From DATENM01 sp045807765 (lineage in GTDB: Bacteria; Acidobacteriota; Blastocatellia; UBA7656): a stretch of 36,294 nucleotides of DNA. The notes below the pieces were generated by a model, which worked only from the letters and a program-made list of their open reading frames with translations, was not told the DNA's origin and did no database searches. The stretch spans positions 1 to 36,294 of the forward strand of contig JBJMGU010000186.1 in assembly GCA_045807765.1 (NCBI GenBank). The letters run 5' to 3'. A program made the translations under genes and the position numbers. Of the stretch, positions 7,701-17,604 are shown piece after piece (position 1 is the first letter of the stretch; every line of letters begins with the position of its first letter).

Positions 7701-9563
7701 ATGGAATCAACAACGATTCTCAACAACGTCGAAGAGAAACATATCGAAGAACTCGAAGCCGTAACCATCCGCTTCGCCGGCGATTCCGGCGACGGCATGC
7801 AGTTGACCGGCACGCAGTTCACCAACACGACGGCCATCGTCGGCAACGACATCTCGACGTTGCCTGATTTTCCGGCAGAGATTCGCGCCCCTGCCGGCAG
7901 TCTGCCGGGCGTTTCGGGCTTCCAGCTCAACTTCTCGAATCACGATATCCGCACGCCGGGTGATGAGCCGAACGTGCTGGTGGCCATGAACCCGGCGGCG
8001 CTGAAAGTCAACCTGCCCGATCTCGAAGTCGGCGGCTTGCTGATCCTCAACACCGATGCCTTTAGCGAAAACAATCTGAAGAAGGCCAGCTATGCCAGCA
8101 ACCCGCTCAATGACAGCAGCCTCGACGGCTACCGCGTCTTCCGGCTGCCGATCTCGACGCTCAATCGCGCGGCGCTGAAGGAGATCAAGCTGCCGCCGAA
8201 AGAGATTGACCGCTGCAAGAACTTTTGGGCGCTCGGCTTGATGTACTGGCTCTACGACCGCCCGACGGGGCCGACCGAGCGCTGGATCGAAGCCAAGTTC
8301 CGCAACAAGCCCGACGTAGTGCAAGCGAACCTGACGGCGCTGAAGGCCGGGTTTGCTTACGGCGACGCCGCAGAGATCTTCACGACGCATTACCGCGTGC
8401 GCAAAGCGGCGATTACGCCGGGCAAGTATCGCAACATCACCGGCAATCAGGCGACGGCGCTCGGCTGTGTGGCGGCATCAGTTTTGGCGGGTCGCCCGCT
8501 TTTTTATGCGAGCTATCCGATCACGCCGGCCTCTGACATTCTGCATGAGCTGTCCATGCACAAGAACTTCGGCGTCAAGACGTTCCAGGCCGAAGACGAG
8601 ATTGCCGCGATGTGCTCAACGGTCGGCGCATCGTTCACCGGGCAACTGGCGCTGACGGGGACGAGCGGGCCGGGGCTGGCCTTGAAGAGTGAAGCCATCG
8701 GACTTGCGGTCATGACTGAATTGCCGGTGGTCATCATTGACGTGCAGCGCGGCGGGCCATCAACGGGATTGCCGACGAAGACCGAGCAGGCCGACTTGCT
8801 GCAAGCCATGTTCGGGCGCAACGGCGAATGCCCGGTCGCCATCGTCGCCGCCGCGACTCCGGCTGACTGTTTTGCCATGGCGGTCGAAGCCTTCCGCATC
8901 GCCGTGCGCCATATGATCCCGGTGATCTATCTTACGGACGGCTATCTCGGCAATGGCGCCGAGCCCTGGAAGCTGCCCAAGATAGAAGACCTGCCGAAGT
9001 TCGGCGTCGAGTTTACGACGAAGGCCGAAGGCTTCCTGCCGTATATGCGCGACCCGGATTCGCTGGCGCGCAACTGGGCGATACCGGGAACGCCCGGCCT
9101 TGAGCATCGCATCGGCGGATTGGAGAAGGCCGACATCACCGGCAACGTTTCTTACGATCCCGAAAACCACATGCACATGATCTTGACGCGCGCTGAAAAG
9201 GTGGCGCGCATCGCCGACGACATCCCGGAGCTTGAAGTTTACGGCGAGACGGAAGGGCGCTTGCTGGTCGTCGGCTGGGGCTCGACCTACGGGGCGATCA
9301 CCTCGGCGGTCGAAGAGATGCAGCAGCGCGGCCAGTCGGTGTCGAGCATCCACCTGCGCCATCTCAATCCTTTCCCGCGCAACCTCGGCGAAATCCTCGG
9401 GCGCTTTGACCGCGTGCTGGTGCCGGAATTGAACATGGGCCAGTTGTGCATGCTGCTGCGCGCCAAGTTTCTGGTGCCGGCCATCTCTTATCCAAAGGTC
9501 AAGGGTAAGCCGTTCAAGATTAGCGAGCTGCTGGCGAAGATGAAGGAAGTCTACGAGGATTAG
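7701..9563 (+). CDS. korA: 2-oxoacid:ferredoxin oxidoreductase, fused gamma-alpha subunit
   Basis: 620-residue large subunit of a two-subunit (KorAB-type) 2-oxoglutarate/2-oxoacid:ferredoxin oxidoreductase. The gamma-like domain comes first (TIRFAGDSGDGMQLTG from about residue 22), followed by the pyrimidine-binding alpha domain, recognised by ASYPITPASDILHEL near residue 270, QAEDEIAAMCSTVGAS and TGTSGPGLALKSEAIG. The C-terminal transketolase-like part contains LLVVGWGSTYGAI and HLNPFP. The ATG at 7701 is preferred over an upstream frame start at 7593 because it has AGGGTGGA before it and the upstream residues look non-coding. korB follows after one small intervening gene. Confidence 0.93.
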   Translation: MESTTILNNVEEKHIEELEAVTIRFAGDSGDGMQLTGTQFTNTTAIVGNDISTLPDFPAEIRAPAGSLPGVSGFQLNFSNHDIRTPGDEPNVLVAMNPAALKVNLPDLEVGGLLILNTDAFSENNLKKASYASNPLNDSSLDGYRVFRLPISTLNRAALKEIKLPPKEIDRCKNFWALGLMYWLYDRPTGPTERWIEAKFRNKPDVVQANLTALKAGFAYGDAAEIFTTHYRVRKAAITPGKYRNITGNQATALGCVAASVLAGRPLFYASYPITPASDILHELSMHKNFGVKTFQAEDEIAAMCSTVGASFTGQLALTGTSGPGLALKSEAIGLAVMTELPVVIIDVQRGGPSTGLPTKTEQADLLQAMFGRNGECPVAIVAAATPADCFAMAVEAFRIAVRHMIPVIYLTDGYLGNGAEPWKLPKIEDLPKFGVEFTTKAEGFLPYMRDPDSLARNWAIPGTPGLEHRIGGLEKADITGNVSYDPENHMHMILTRAEKVARIADDIPELEVYGETEGRLLVVGWGSTYGAITSAVEEMQQRGQSVSSIHLRHLNPFPRNLGEILGRFDRVLVPELNMGQLCMLLRAKFLVPAISYPKVKGKPFKISELLAKMKEVYED

Positions 9564-9565
9564 CC

Positions 9566-9913
9566 ATGAGCGATGAAGAATTCGAGAAAAGACTGAAAGA
9601 GCAATTCGATCAACTGACCGCGATTGTGATGAATCTCGGCGAACGAGTTGACCAGCTTGGCGAACGCGTTGACCAGCTTGGCGAACGCGTTGACCAGATC
9701 GGCACGCAGGTCGAGAAGCTGACGGAAAAGGTCGACAAGCTGACAGATGCCGTAGTGGGTCTGATAGGTATTGTCGGGCGCCACGACAAACAGATTGCCG
9801 AACTCATCGAGCATAGCAAACAAATTGATGAGCGTTTCAAAGCGACCGACGAGCGCATCAACGCGCTGATCGCGATTGTTGAAAAATCGTTTCGCCGCCC
9901 GGACGAGCAATAA
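9566..9913 (+). CDS. Small coiled-coil protein between korA and korB
   Basis: 115 residues starting 2 bp after the korA stop. Nearly the whole protein is predicted by eye to be one long coiled coil: hydrophobic residues recur every 3-4 positions, and three exact LGERVDQ heptads occupy residues 24-44, encoded by near-identical 21-bp DNA repeats at 9635-9697. There is no signal peptide, membrane segment or metal motif. Placement between the two subunit genes with 35 bp to korB indicates cotranscription, so a structural or tethering role with KorAB is a reasonable but unproven guess. The repeats could vary in number between strains. Confidence 0.8.
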   Translation: MSDEEFEKRLKEQFDQLTAIVMNLGERVDQLGERVDQLGERVDQIGTQVEKLTEKVDKLTDAVVGLIGIVGRHDKQIAELIEHSKQIDERFKATDERINALIAIVEKSFRRPDEQ

Positions 9914-9948
9914 TCCGGCGCGGCTGTTCATTACCGAAGGGGAATCGT

Positions 9949-11007
9949 ATGAGCACAAACGAAAACGTCCCGACCAATGGCGGTAACGGCCACGAACCGC
10001 CGGTCAAGTTATCGCGCAAAGACTTCGTTTCCGATCAAGAAGTCCGCTGGTGTCCGGGTTGCGGCGACTACGCCATCCTCGCGCAAGTCCAGAAGGTCAT
10101 GCCGGAACTTGGCATCAAGCGCGAGAACATGGTCTTTGTGTCGGGCATCGGCTGTTCGAGCCGCTTCCCGTATTACATGAATACCTATGGCTTTCACAGC
10201 ATTCACGGGCGCGCGCCGGCGGTTGCGACCGGCATCAAGGTGGCCAACCCTGAGCTGAGCGTCTGGGTCGTCACCGGCGACGGCGACGCCTTGTCGATTG
10301 GCGGCAACCACCTGATTCACGCCATCCGCCGCAACCTCGACATCAACATCCTGCTCTTCAACAACCGCATCTATGGGTTGACCAAGGGGCAGTACTCGCC
10401 GACTTCCGAGTTTGGCAAGAAGAACAAGTCGGCGCCCTACGGGGTGATCGATTACCCACTCAATCCGCTGTCGGTGGCGCTGGCGGCAGAGGCGACCTTT
10501 GTCGGGCGCGGCGTCGACACGCACACGGCGCATTTGCAGATGGTTGTCGAGCGCGCCGTGCGCCACAAGGGCATATCGTTCGTCGAGGTCTATCAGAACT
10601 GCAACATCTTCAACGACCATGCCTTTGACATGTTCGCCGACCGCGCGGTCAAGGACGAGCGCATGATCGGGCTTGAGCATGGCAAGCCGCTCATCTTCGG
10701 CAAAGAGCGCAACCGCGGCATCCGCATGCGCAGCGATATGCACCTGGAAGTGGTCGAGCTAGGGAACGGCATCCGCGAAGACGAGTTGATCGTCCACGAC
10801 GAGAAGGCGCCGGATTCCTACCTCGCCTACATGCTGGCGCGCATGGAATATCCTGATTATCCCGTGCCGGTGGGCGTCTTCCGCGACGTCGAAAAGCCAA
10901 CTTATGAAGATATGCTGGCGGGCCAGGTGCAGACCGCCGTCGAGAAGATGGGCGCCGGCGATTTGATGAAGCTCTTGAACGCCGGCGACACCTGGACAAT
11001 CGAATAA
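9949..11007 (+). CDS. korB: 2-oxoacid:ferredoxin oxidoreductase, beta subunit
   Basis: 352-residue TPP-binding beta subunit that pairs with KorA. Candidate [4Fe-4S] ligands are Cys35 and Cys38 (WCPGCGDY), Cys69 (GIGCSSRFPYY) and Cys218 (YQNCNIFND), the usual four of the KorB type. The TPP/Mg motif starts at GDGDALSIGGNHLIHA (about 110) and ends at LLFNNRIYGLTKGQ. The YSPTSEFGKKNKSAPYG segment is typical of the 2-oxoglutarate-type beta subunits. An N-terminal extension of about 25 polar residues precedes the core. A ribosome site (AAGGGGAA) precedes the ATG. Confidence 0.94.
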   Translation: MSTNENVPTNGGNGHEPPVKLSRKDFVSDQEVRWCPGCGDYAILAQVQKVMPELGIKRENMVFVSGIGCSSRFPYYMNTYGFHSIHGRAPAVATGIKVANPELSVWVVTGDGDALSIGGNHLIHAIRRNLDINILLFNNRIYGLTKGQYSPTSEFGKKNKSAPYGVIDYPLNPLSVALAAEATFVGRGVDTHTAHLQMVVERAVRHKGISFVEVYQNCNIFNDHAFDMFADRAVKDERMIGLEHGKPLIFGKERNRGIRMRSDMHLEVVELGNGIREDELIVHDEKAPDSYLAYMLARMEYPDYPVPVGVFRDVEKPTYEDMLAGQVQTAVEKMGAGDLMKLLNAGDTWTIE

Positions 11008-11027
11008 GGCAAAACGCAGAAGACGAG

Positions 11028-11105
11028 AAATGCGGCGCGGCATCCTGAGGCTCTGACGAACGAGGGCCGGGGTGCCGCGCCGCATTTTGTGGGGCGCGGC
11101 ACCCC
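11028..11105. repeat. Three-arm GC palindrome between korB and rimP
   Basis: Arm A (11028-11042, AAATGCGGCGCGGCA) is a perfect 15-bp complement of arm B (11073-11087), while the overlapping arm B' (11069-11081, GGGGTGCCGCGCC) is a perfect 13-bp complement of arm C (11093-11105). The middle arm can pair with only one neighbour at a time. A-B is followed by TTTT, so A-B could end korAB transcription. It may equally be a REP-like element. Confidence 0.6.
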
Positions 11106-11157
11106 GAGCTTGCCGGTCGCCGAGGTCAGATGGTCAGATGTGAGCCAGCCCGGTGCC

Positions 11158-11187
11158 TTGCATTTTTCATGTATAACCGGGTATCAT
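11158..11187 (+). promoter_or_regulatory. Candidate promoter of the rimP-nusA-infB operon
   Basis: TATCAT (11182-11187) matches the -10 consensus at five of six positions; an 18-nt spacer separates it from TTGCAT (11158-11163), a weak -35. Transcription would begin near 11194, only about 10 nt before the terminator-like hairpin at 11204-11226. Confidence 0.35.
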
Positions 11188-11203
11188 ACTTAGCTTGCTA
11201 GAC

Positions 11204-11226
11204 AAGTGGGCTTGGCCCACTTTTTT
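11204..11226 (+). terminator. Intrinsic terminator in the rimP leader (possible attenuator)
   Basis: AAGTGGGC (11204-11211) and GCCCACTT (11215-11222) form an 8-bp stem with a 3-nt loop and six T residues (11221-11226). It lies 11 bp before the rimP start and after the best candidate promoter, so it can either stop upstream transcription or attenuate the operon. Premature terminators ahead of rimP-nusA are known predictions in enterobacteria (rimP leader). NusA itself modulates termination, so feedback control is plausible. Confidence 0.65.
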
Positions 11227-11237
11227 CATTAGGGATA

Positions 11238-11699
11238 ATGGCCGGTTTAAATCGCGAAGCGATCAATGAAATCATCGAGCGCGTGACGGCGCGCGAGGGG
11301 CTTGAACTGGTTCACTGGGAGACGGTTGGGCCGCGCAATCATTTTGTCTTGCGCATTTTTATTGACAGGTCGGGAGGCGTGACGGTCGGCGATTGCGAGC
11401 GCGTCAGCAATCAGGTCGGCACGCTGTTAGACGTCGAAGACCTGATTCCGAATCAGTACACGCTCGAAGTCTCGTCGCCGGGAATTGAGCGCGGTCTGTA
11501 CAAGCCCGCCGACTACGAACGCTTCACCGGCAGTCGCGTACGGCTGCGGACGGCGGCGCCGATCAACGGCCAGCACAATTTCAAAGGCAAGCTGCTTGGC
11601 ATCAGCGGAGACTTCGTCAGCCTGGAGGCCGACACGGCAGGCCGTATCGACATCCCTTTCGAGCAGATCGCCAAGGCGAACATCGAATACGAATTCTAG
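11238..11699 (+). CDS. rimP: Ribosome maturation factor RimP
   Basis: 153 residues, normal for RimP, which assists 30S subunit assembly. The alpha/beta N-terminal domain contains LVHWETVGPRNHFVLRIFID and DCERVSNQVGTLLD; the hallmark LEVSSPGIERGL follows near residues 79-90, and the SH3-like C-terminal domain occupies about 95-153. An AGGGA ribosome site stands only 2 nt from the ATG, which is unusually close. The gene is first in the rimP-nusA-infB unit and is directly preceded by a terminator-like hairpin. Confidence 0.95.
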   Translation: MAGLNREAINEIIERVTAREGLELVHWETVGPRNHFVLRIFIDRSGGVTVGDCERVSNQVGTLLDVEDLIPNQYTLEVSSPGIERGLYKPADYERFTGSRVRLRTAAPINGQHNFKGKLLGISGDFVSLEADTAGRIDIPFEQIAKANIEYEF

Positions 11700-11708
11700 T
11701 CGTCAGGC

Positions 11709-11790
11709 GTCAATGGTCAGGTGCCAGTTGTTCGGTAAGCCCGCGCGGCAACTGACCACTGGCAACTGGCAGATGATTACTGATAACTGA
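11709..11790. repeat. Period-7 repeats between rimP and nusA
   Basis: Six consecutive heptamers of the form NNACTGR fill 11749-11790 (CAACTGA, CCACTGG, CAACTGG, CAGATGA, TTACTGA, TAACTGA) and end right before the nusA ribosome site. An inverted, less regular arm (TCAATGG, TCAGGTG, CCAGTTG) lies at 11711-11731, so the two can form a long imperfect hairpin within the operon. Confidence 0.6.
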
Positions 11791-11801
11791 AGGAAAGAGC
11801 T

Positions 11802-13805
<2,004 letters not shown>

Positions 13806-13891
13806 GGTTGATCACACGCAGCGCCGTGTGGCGTTTGCGAGAGCGGCTCGTTGCGGATGCGGCGGGCAGACGGAGAAGTTTTCGGATCACT

Positions 13892-16639
13892 ATGGCGACA
13901 GCAGGCAACAAAACGAGAATCTACGATCTGGCGAAGGAGCTGAAACTCGATAACAAGAAAGTTATCGAGGACGCGCGCCGCGAGGGCATTGATGTCAGTG
14001 TGCCTTCCAACACCGTGCCGAATGAGGTGGCCGAACGGATTCGCGCTAAGTACTTTCCCAAGAAAGCGACGCCGAAAGTCGCGCCGCGCCTCATCAAGCA
14101 CGCGCACATGGAGGCCGCGCCGGTAGAAGCTACTGCCGTCGAGCCGTCCGCCGAAGCGCCTGCTTATGAAGCGCCGCCGCCTGCCGCGCCGTCTGTCGAA
14201 CCCGGCAGATTCGAGCCGCGCGGGCCGCAAGTCCGCGTGCTGAAGAAAGCGCCGGTCCCGACGCCGCTGGCTCCGCCAACGACACAGGCCATGCCGCCTG
14301 CGGCTGAGACCGCTGCGCCCGCCGCGCCGCCGACTTCCGCATTCGAGCCTGCGCCGCCAGCCGCCGAAGCGGCAGAAGCGCAGCCCCCTGCCGTCGAGCC
14401 TGCCGCGCCGCCAATCAGTGAACCGGGCGCGCCGCCGGTTGCGCCAGCGAGCCGGCCTGCGCCCTCCGCTTTGCCGCGCAGCGGTCAGCAGGTGCGCCAG
14501 TTGCGTCGCATTCCGGGCGCGGTCGTGGCGCCGCCTCCCGCGCCGCCGGCTACGACTCACGCGGGCGCACCGGGCGGACGTCTGGGCCATATGCGTCCCG
14601 GACAGCCGGGCGGACGGCCGGGTGGTCCAGGTATGCGCGCCGAAGCCGGCGCTCCTGGTGTTGCTCCTGACGGCACAAAGAAGCCGAGCACGGTTTACAT
14701 CCCGCAAGACAACCGCCCGCGCAAACGCACGCGTCGCGGCAAGCGCGGGCCGGGCGAATTTGGTCCCGAAGAGGGCAAGCATCTCGATTCGCCGCGCACA
14801 CACCGTGGCACCATCGCGCCCAAGCAGAGGCCGGTCTTTGCTGAGCTGCGCGCCCTGAAGGTCGTCGAAGGCATCACGGTCAAAGACTTCGCTGAGAAGA
14901 TTGAGGTCAAGCCGAAAGATGTAGTCACCGAGATGATCAAACGTGGCGTGATGGCGACCATCAACCAGACGATCAACCCGGAAATCGCCCAGGCCATAGG
15001 CCGTGATTTCGGCTACGAGATCAGCTTCGCGCCGTTTGAAGAGATCATCAGCGAGGCCGAAGAAGTAAAGATTATCGAGTCGGGCGAAGAAGACCTGGCA
15101 CCGCGCGCCCCTGTCGTCACCGTCATGGGCCACGTTGATCACGGCAAGACTTCGCTGCTCGACGGCATCCGCGAGACCCGTGTTGCCGAAGGCGAAGCCG
15201 GCGGCATCACGCAGCATATCGGCGCTTACGCGGTTGACGTTGCCGATCCGGACAATGCTGAGAAGTCGCGGCGCATCGTCTTCCTCGACACGCCGGGCCA
15301 CGAAGCCTTCACGATGATGCGCGCACGCGGCGCCAAAGTCACAGACGTTGTGGTGCTGGTCGTCGCCGCCGACGACGGCGTCATGCCACAGACCCTCGAA
15401 GCGATTGACCACGCCAGGGCCGCCGAAGTGCCCATCGTTGTCGCCATCAACAAGATCGATAAGCCCGATGCCAACCCCGACCGCGTCAAGCAGGAACTCG
15501 CCGACCGCGGCCTGTTGTGGGAAGGCTGGGGCGGCGACACCGTGATGGTCGAAGTCTCTGCCAAGCAGCGCACCAATATCAAAGGGCTGCTTGAGATGAT
15601 CATCATAACCAGCGACTTGCTGGAGTTGAAGGCCAATGCCGACCGCCTGGCGTCGGGCGTGGTGCTCGAAGCCAAGCTCGACCGCGGGCGCGGCGCAGTT
15701 GCCACGGTGCTCGTACAGCAGGGGACGATAAAAGTCGGCGACCCGTTCATCGCCGGTCAGATTTTCGGGCGCGTGCGCGCGATGTTTGATGATCGCGGCC
15801 ACGCCGTGGCGCTGGTCGGTCCCTCGACGCCTGTCGAAGTTCTCGGCCTTCAAGGCGTGCCGGCGGCAGGCGACCAGTTGCAAGTCGTCTCTGACGCCAC
15901 GCAGGCCCAGCACATCGCCAGCCAGCGGCAGATGCAGGCGCGCATGGCGGCCATCGCTCGCACTTCGGCGCGCGGCCTCGAACAGTTGTTCTCTGAAAAG
16001 AGCGCCGTCAAGGAATTGAAGGTGATCTTGAAGGCCGACGTACAGGGCTCAGTCGAAGCCGTGCGCGACGTGCTCAACAAGCTGACCACGGAGCGCGTCA
16101 AGATCAGCATCATTCGTTCGGGCGTCGGCGCCATTACCGAATCGGACGTTATGCTGGCCGCCGCCTCGTCGAAAGACATGGGCCGGGCAGCGGTGATCAT
16201 CGGCTTCAACGTGCGGCCCCAGTCGCGCGCCCGCGAGATTGCCGAAAATGAAGGCGTAGACATCCGCCTGCACACGATCATCTACAAGGTCGAAGAAGAG
16301 ATTCGCCTGGCGATGCTCGGCTTGCTCGACGCTACCAAGCGCGAAGTCATCACCGGCCACGCAGAGGTGCGCCAAGTCTTCCGCGTGCCGCGCGTCGGCC
16401 AGATTGCCGGCTGCTATATCACCGACGGCTCGATCCGCCGCACGACGGCGCGCATCCTGCGCGACAACGTCGTCATCTTTGAAGGCAAGATCGAGTCGCT
16501 CAGGCGCTTTAAGGACGATGTCAGCGAGGTCAAGCAGGGCTTCGAGTGCGGCATCTCGCTCGAACGCTTCCAGGACGTCAAGACCGGCGATGTCATCGAA
16601 GCCTATATGACCGAAGAAGTCGCGCCGACCTCGTTGTAA
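13892..16639 (+). CDS. infB: Translation initiation factor IF-2
   Basis: About 915 residues from the ATG at 13892; an in-frame start at 13808 would add 28 residues unlike IF-2, whereas MATAGNKTRIYDLAKELKLD is a typical IF2_N start. Order: first IF2_N domain (1-60), a long Pro/Ala-rich linker ending in a basic RKRTRRGKRGPGEF patch, a second IF2_N domain (about 316-380), then the G domain from about 405 with GHVDHGKT (G1), GGITQ (G2), DTPGH (G3), NKID (G4) and SAK (G5), followed by domains II-IV. It recruits fMet-tRNA to the 30S subunit. There is no ylxR or L7Ae-like gene between nusA and infB. Confidence 0.96.
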   Translation: MATAGNKTRIYDLAKELKLDNKKVIEDARREGIDVSVPSNTVPNEVAERIRAKYFPKKATPKVAPRLIKHAHMEAAPVEATAVEPSAEAPAYEAPPPAAPSVEPGRFEPRGPQVRVLKKAPVPTPLAPPTTQAMPPAAETAAPAAPPTSAFEPAPPAAEAAEAQPPAVEPAAPPISEPGAPPVAPASRPAPSALPRSGQQVRQLRRIPGAVVAPPPAPPATTHAGAPGGRLGHMRPGQPGGRPGGPGMRAEAGAPGVAPDGTKKPSTVYIPQDNRPRKRTRRGKRGPGEFGPEEGKHLDSPRTHRGTIAPKQRPVFAELRALKVVEGITVKDFAEKIEVKPKDVVTEMIKRGVMATINQTINPEIAQAIGRDFGYEISFAPFEEIISEAEEVKIIESGEEDLAPRAPVVTVMGHVDHGKTSLLDGIRETRVAEGEAGGITQHIGAYAVDVADPDNAEKSRRIVFLDTPGHEAFTMMRARGAKVTDVVVLVVAADDGVMPQTLEAIDHARAAEVPIVVAINKIDKPDANPDRVKQELADRGLLWEGWGGDTVMVEVSAKQRTNIKGLLEMIIITSDLLELKANADRLASGVVLEAKLDRGRGAVATVLVQQGTIKVGDPFIAGQIFGRVRAMFDDRGHAVALVGPSTPVEVLGLQGVPAAGDQLQVVSDATQAQHIASQRQMQARMAAIARTSARGLEQLFSEKSAVKELKVILKADVQGSVEAVRDVLNKLTTERVKISIIRSGVGAITESDVMLAAASSKDMGRAAVIIGFNVRPQSRAREIAENEGVDIRLHTIIYKVEEEIRLAMLGLLDATKREVITGHAEVRQVFRVPRVGQIAGCYITDGSIRRTTARILRDNVVIFEGKIESLRRFKDDVSEVKQGFECGISLERFQDVKTGDVIEAYMTEEVAPTSL

Positions 16640-17045
16640 CGTGGCATCTGGGCGTTTTGAAATTCAAGCTCCGTAGGAGCGGAATGTTTATAGATAACCG
16701 GTGCCAGAAGCACCCAAGCCCCGTAGGGGCGGAAGGTTGACATTGCGCTCCTGACGGAGCTTGATGCTTGAGTTGATCCGGTTGCTATAAACATTTCGTC
16801 CCTGACAGGACTTCGTGAAAACATTAAAGAATTGAGGACGGTCATCTGCGAGGCCGCTCCTCGACAGGCGGTGAATCGCAGAGAATCCCCCCTGGCCTCT
16901 CGAATCGTATGCGCTTTTGTATGGCGCACTGCCCAAATTTATTTATGATGGAATTGTTGCAACGGTTGCTGACGGTTGCGCGGCAGGCGATTTGCGATTA
17001 GCATTTAAGGTTTAATTGTGGCCGCAAAACCTGACAGGGGAAAGT
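16640..17045. other. Intergenic region infB-rbfA
   Basis: 406 bp without a supportable gene. The first half is occupied by the palindromic composite repeat at 16665-16815. The last 120 bp contain three GTTGC repeats near 16957-16980 and AGGGGAAA as the rbfA ribosome site; no clear promoter is seen. The spacer is long for neighbours that are usually tightly linked. Confidence 0.5.
16665..16815. repeat. Palindromic composite repeat (four units, two inverted)
   Basis: Two direct units (16665-16693, beginning CAAGCTCCGTAGGAGCGG and ending TGTTTATAG; 16715-16742, CAAGCCCCGTAGGGGCGG) are followed by two inverted ones (16741-16763 and 16785-16815, the last beginning CTATAAACATTTCG). The first and fourth units are therefore long-range complements, and each unit carries its own small hairpin. 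A related element lies at 36102-36200. No transposase is attached. Confidence 0.7.
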
Positions 17046-17444
17046 ATGACTGGCAGAAGACAGGAACGATTGGCCGAACAGATCCGCGAAGAGATCAGCA
17101 TGATCATTGCCGGCGAAGTCGAAGACCCGCGCGCCGCCACGGTCACTGTCACCGATGCGCGTCTGACGCCTGATCTTAGAAACGCGAAGATTTATGTCAC
17201 CGTGCTGGGCAACGACGAAGAGATTGACGAAGCGCTGGCGGCGCTCAAGCACGCCGCCGGCTTTATTCGCACGCAGCTCGGAGCGGTGCTGCGTATCAGG
17301 CGCACCCCGGAGCTGCACTTCGTCTATGACAACACGACCGAGGCTGCCACACGAATCGAAAGGATACTAAGCGAGGAAGGAGAAAAGGCACGGGCTCGCG
17401 AACAGGCCGCGAACGCTTCGGATTCCGGCCCCAGCGACGAGTGA
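17046..17444 (+). CDS. rbfA: Ribosome-binding factor A
   Basis: 132 residues, the usual RbfA size; it is a cold-adaptation and late 30S maturation factor with a single KH-like fold. The N-terminus MTGRRQERLAEQIREEISMII and the core VTVTDARLTPDLRNAKIYVTVLG, followed by RTQLGAVLRIRRTPELHFVYD, are classic family segments. The ATG at 17046 is preceded by AGGGGAAA at proper spacing, so the in-frame upstream start is rejected. The C-terminal 25 residues are polar and variable. Its stop codon overlaps the first heptamer of the inverted repeat at 17444-17575. Confidence 0.95.
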   Translation: MTGRRQERLAEQIREEISMIIAGEVEDPRAATVTVTDARLTPDLRNAKIYVTVLGNDEEIDEALAALKHAAGFIRTQLGAVLRIRRTPELHFVYDNTTEAATRIERILSEEGEKARAREQAANASDSGPSDE

Positions 17445-17575
17445 TTGCGGATTGCGGATTGCGGATGCGGATTGAAACGCCGCGCCGCCATCCAAGCAGT
17501 CTATTACAGGCAAAGCCTACTGTCCGAACGAGTGTGAAATGTGGATTCTCGAATCCGCAATCCGCAATCCGCAAT
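17444..17575. repeat. 23-bp inverted repeat built from ATTGCGG heptamers
   Basis: The left arm 17444-17466 is three ATTGCGG heptamers plus AT, and the right arm 17553-17575 is its exact reverse complement; 86 bp separate them. The left arm overlaps the rbfA TGA and the right arm ends 29 bp before the nrnA start. A transcript through rbfA-nrnA would fold into a very stable hairpin. Confidence 0.75.
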
Positions 17576-17604
17576 TGTAAAGCCCGCTGTCTTTTGAGTG
17601 CATT

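Noticed and set aside
11008..11237. A tRNA or structured small RNA gene before rimP
   Set aside because: No cloverleaf or CCA end can be built; the hairpins are explained as palindromic repeats and a terminator.
13808..13891. N-terminal extension of infB or a remnant of a ylxR gene between nusA and infB
   Set aside because: The extension does not resemble IF-2 or YlxR, and the ATG at 13892 begins the conserved N-terminal domain.
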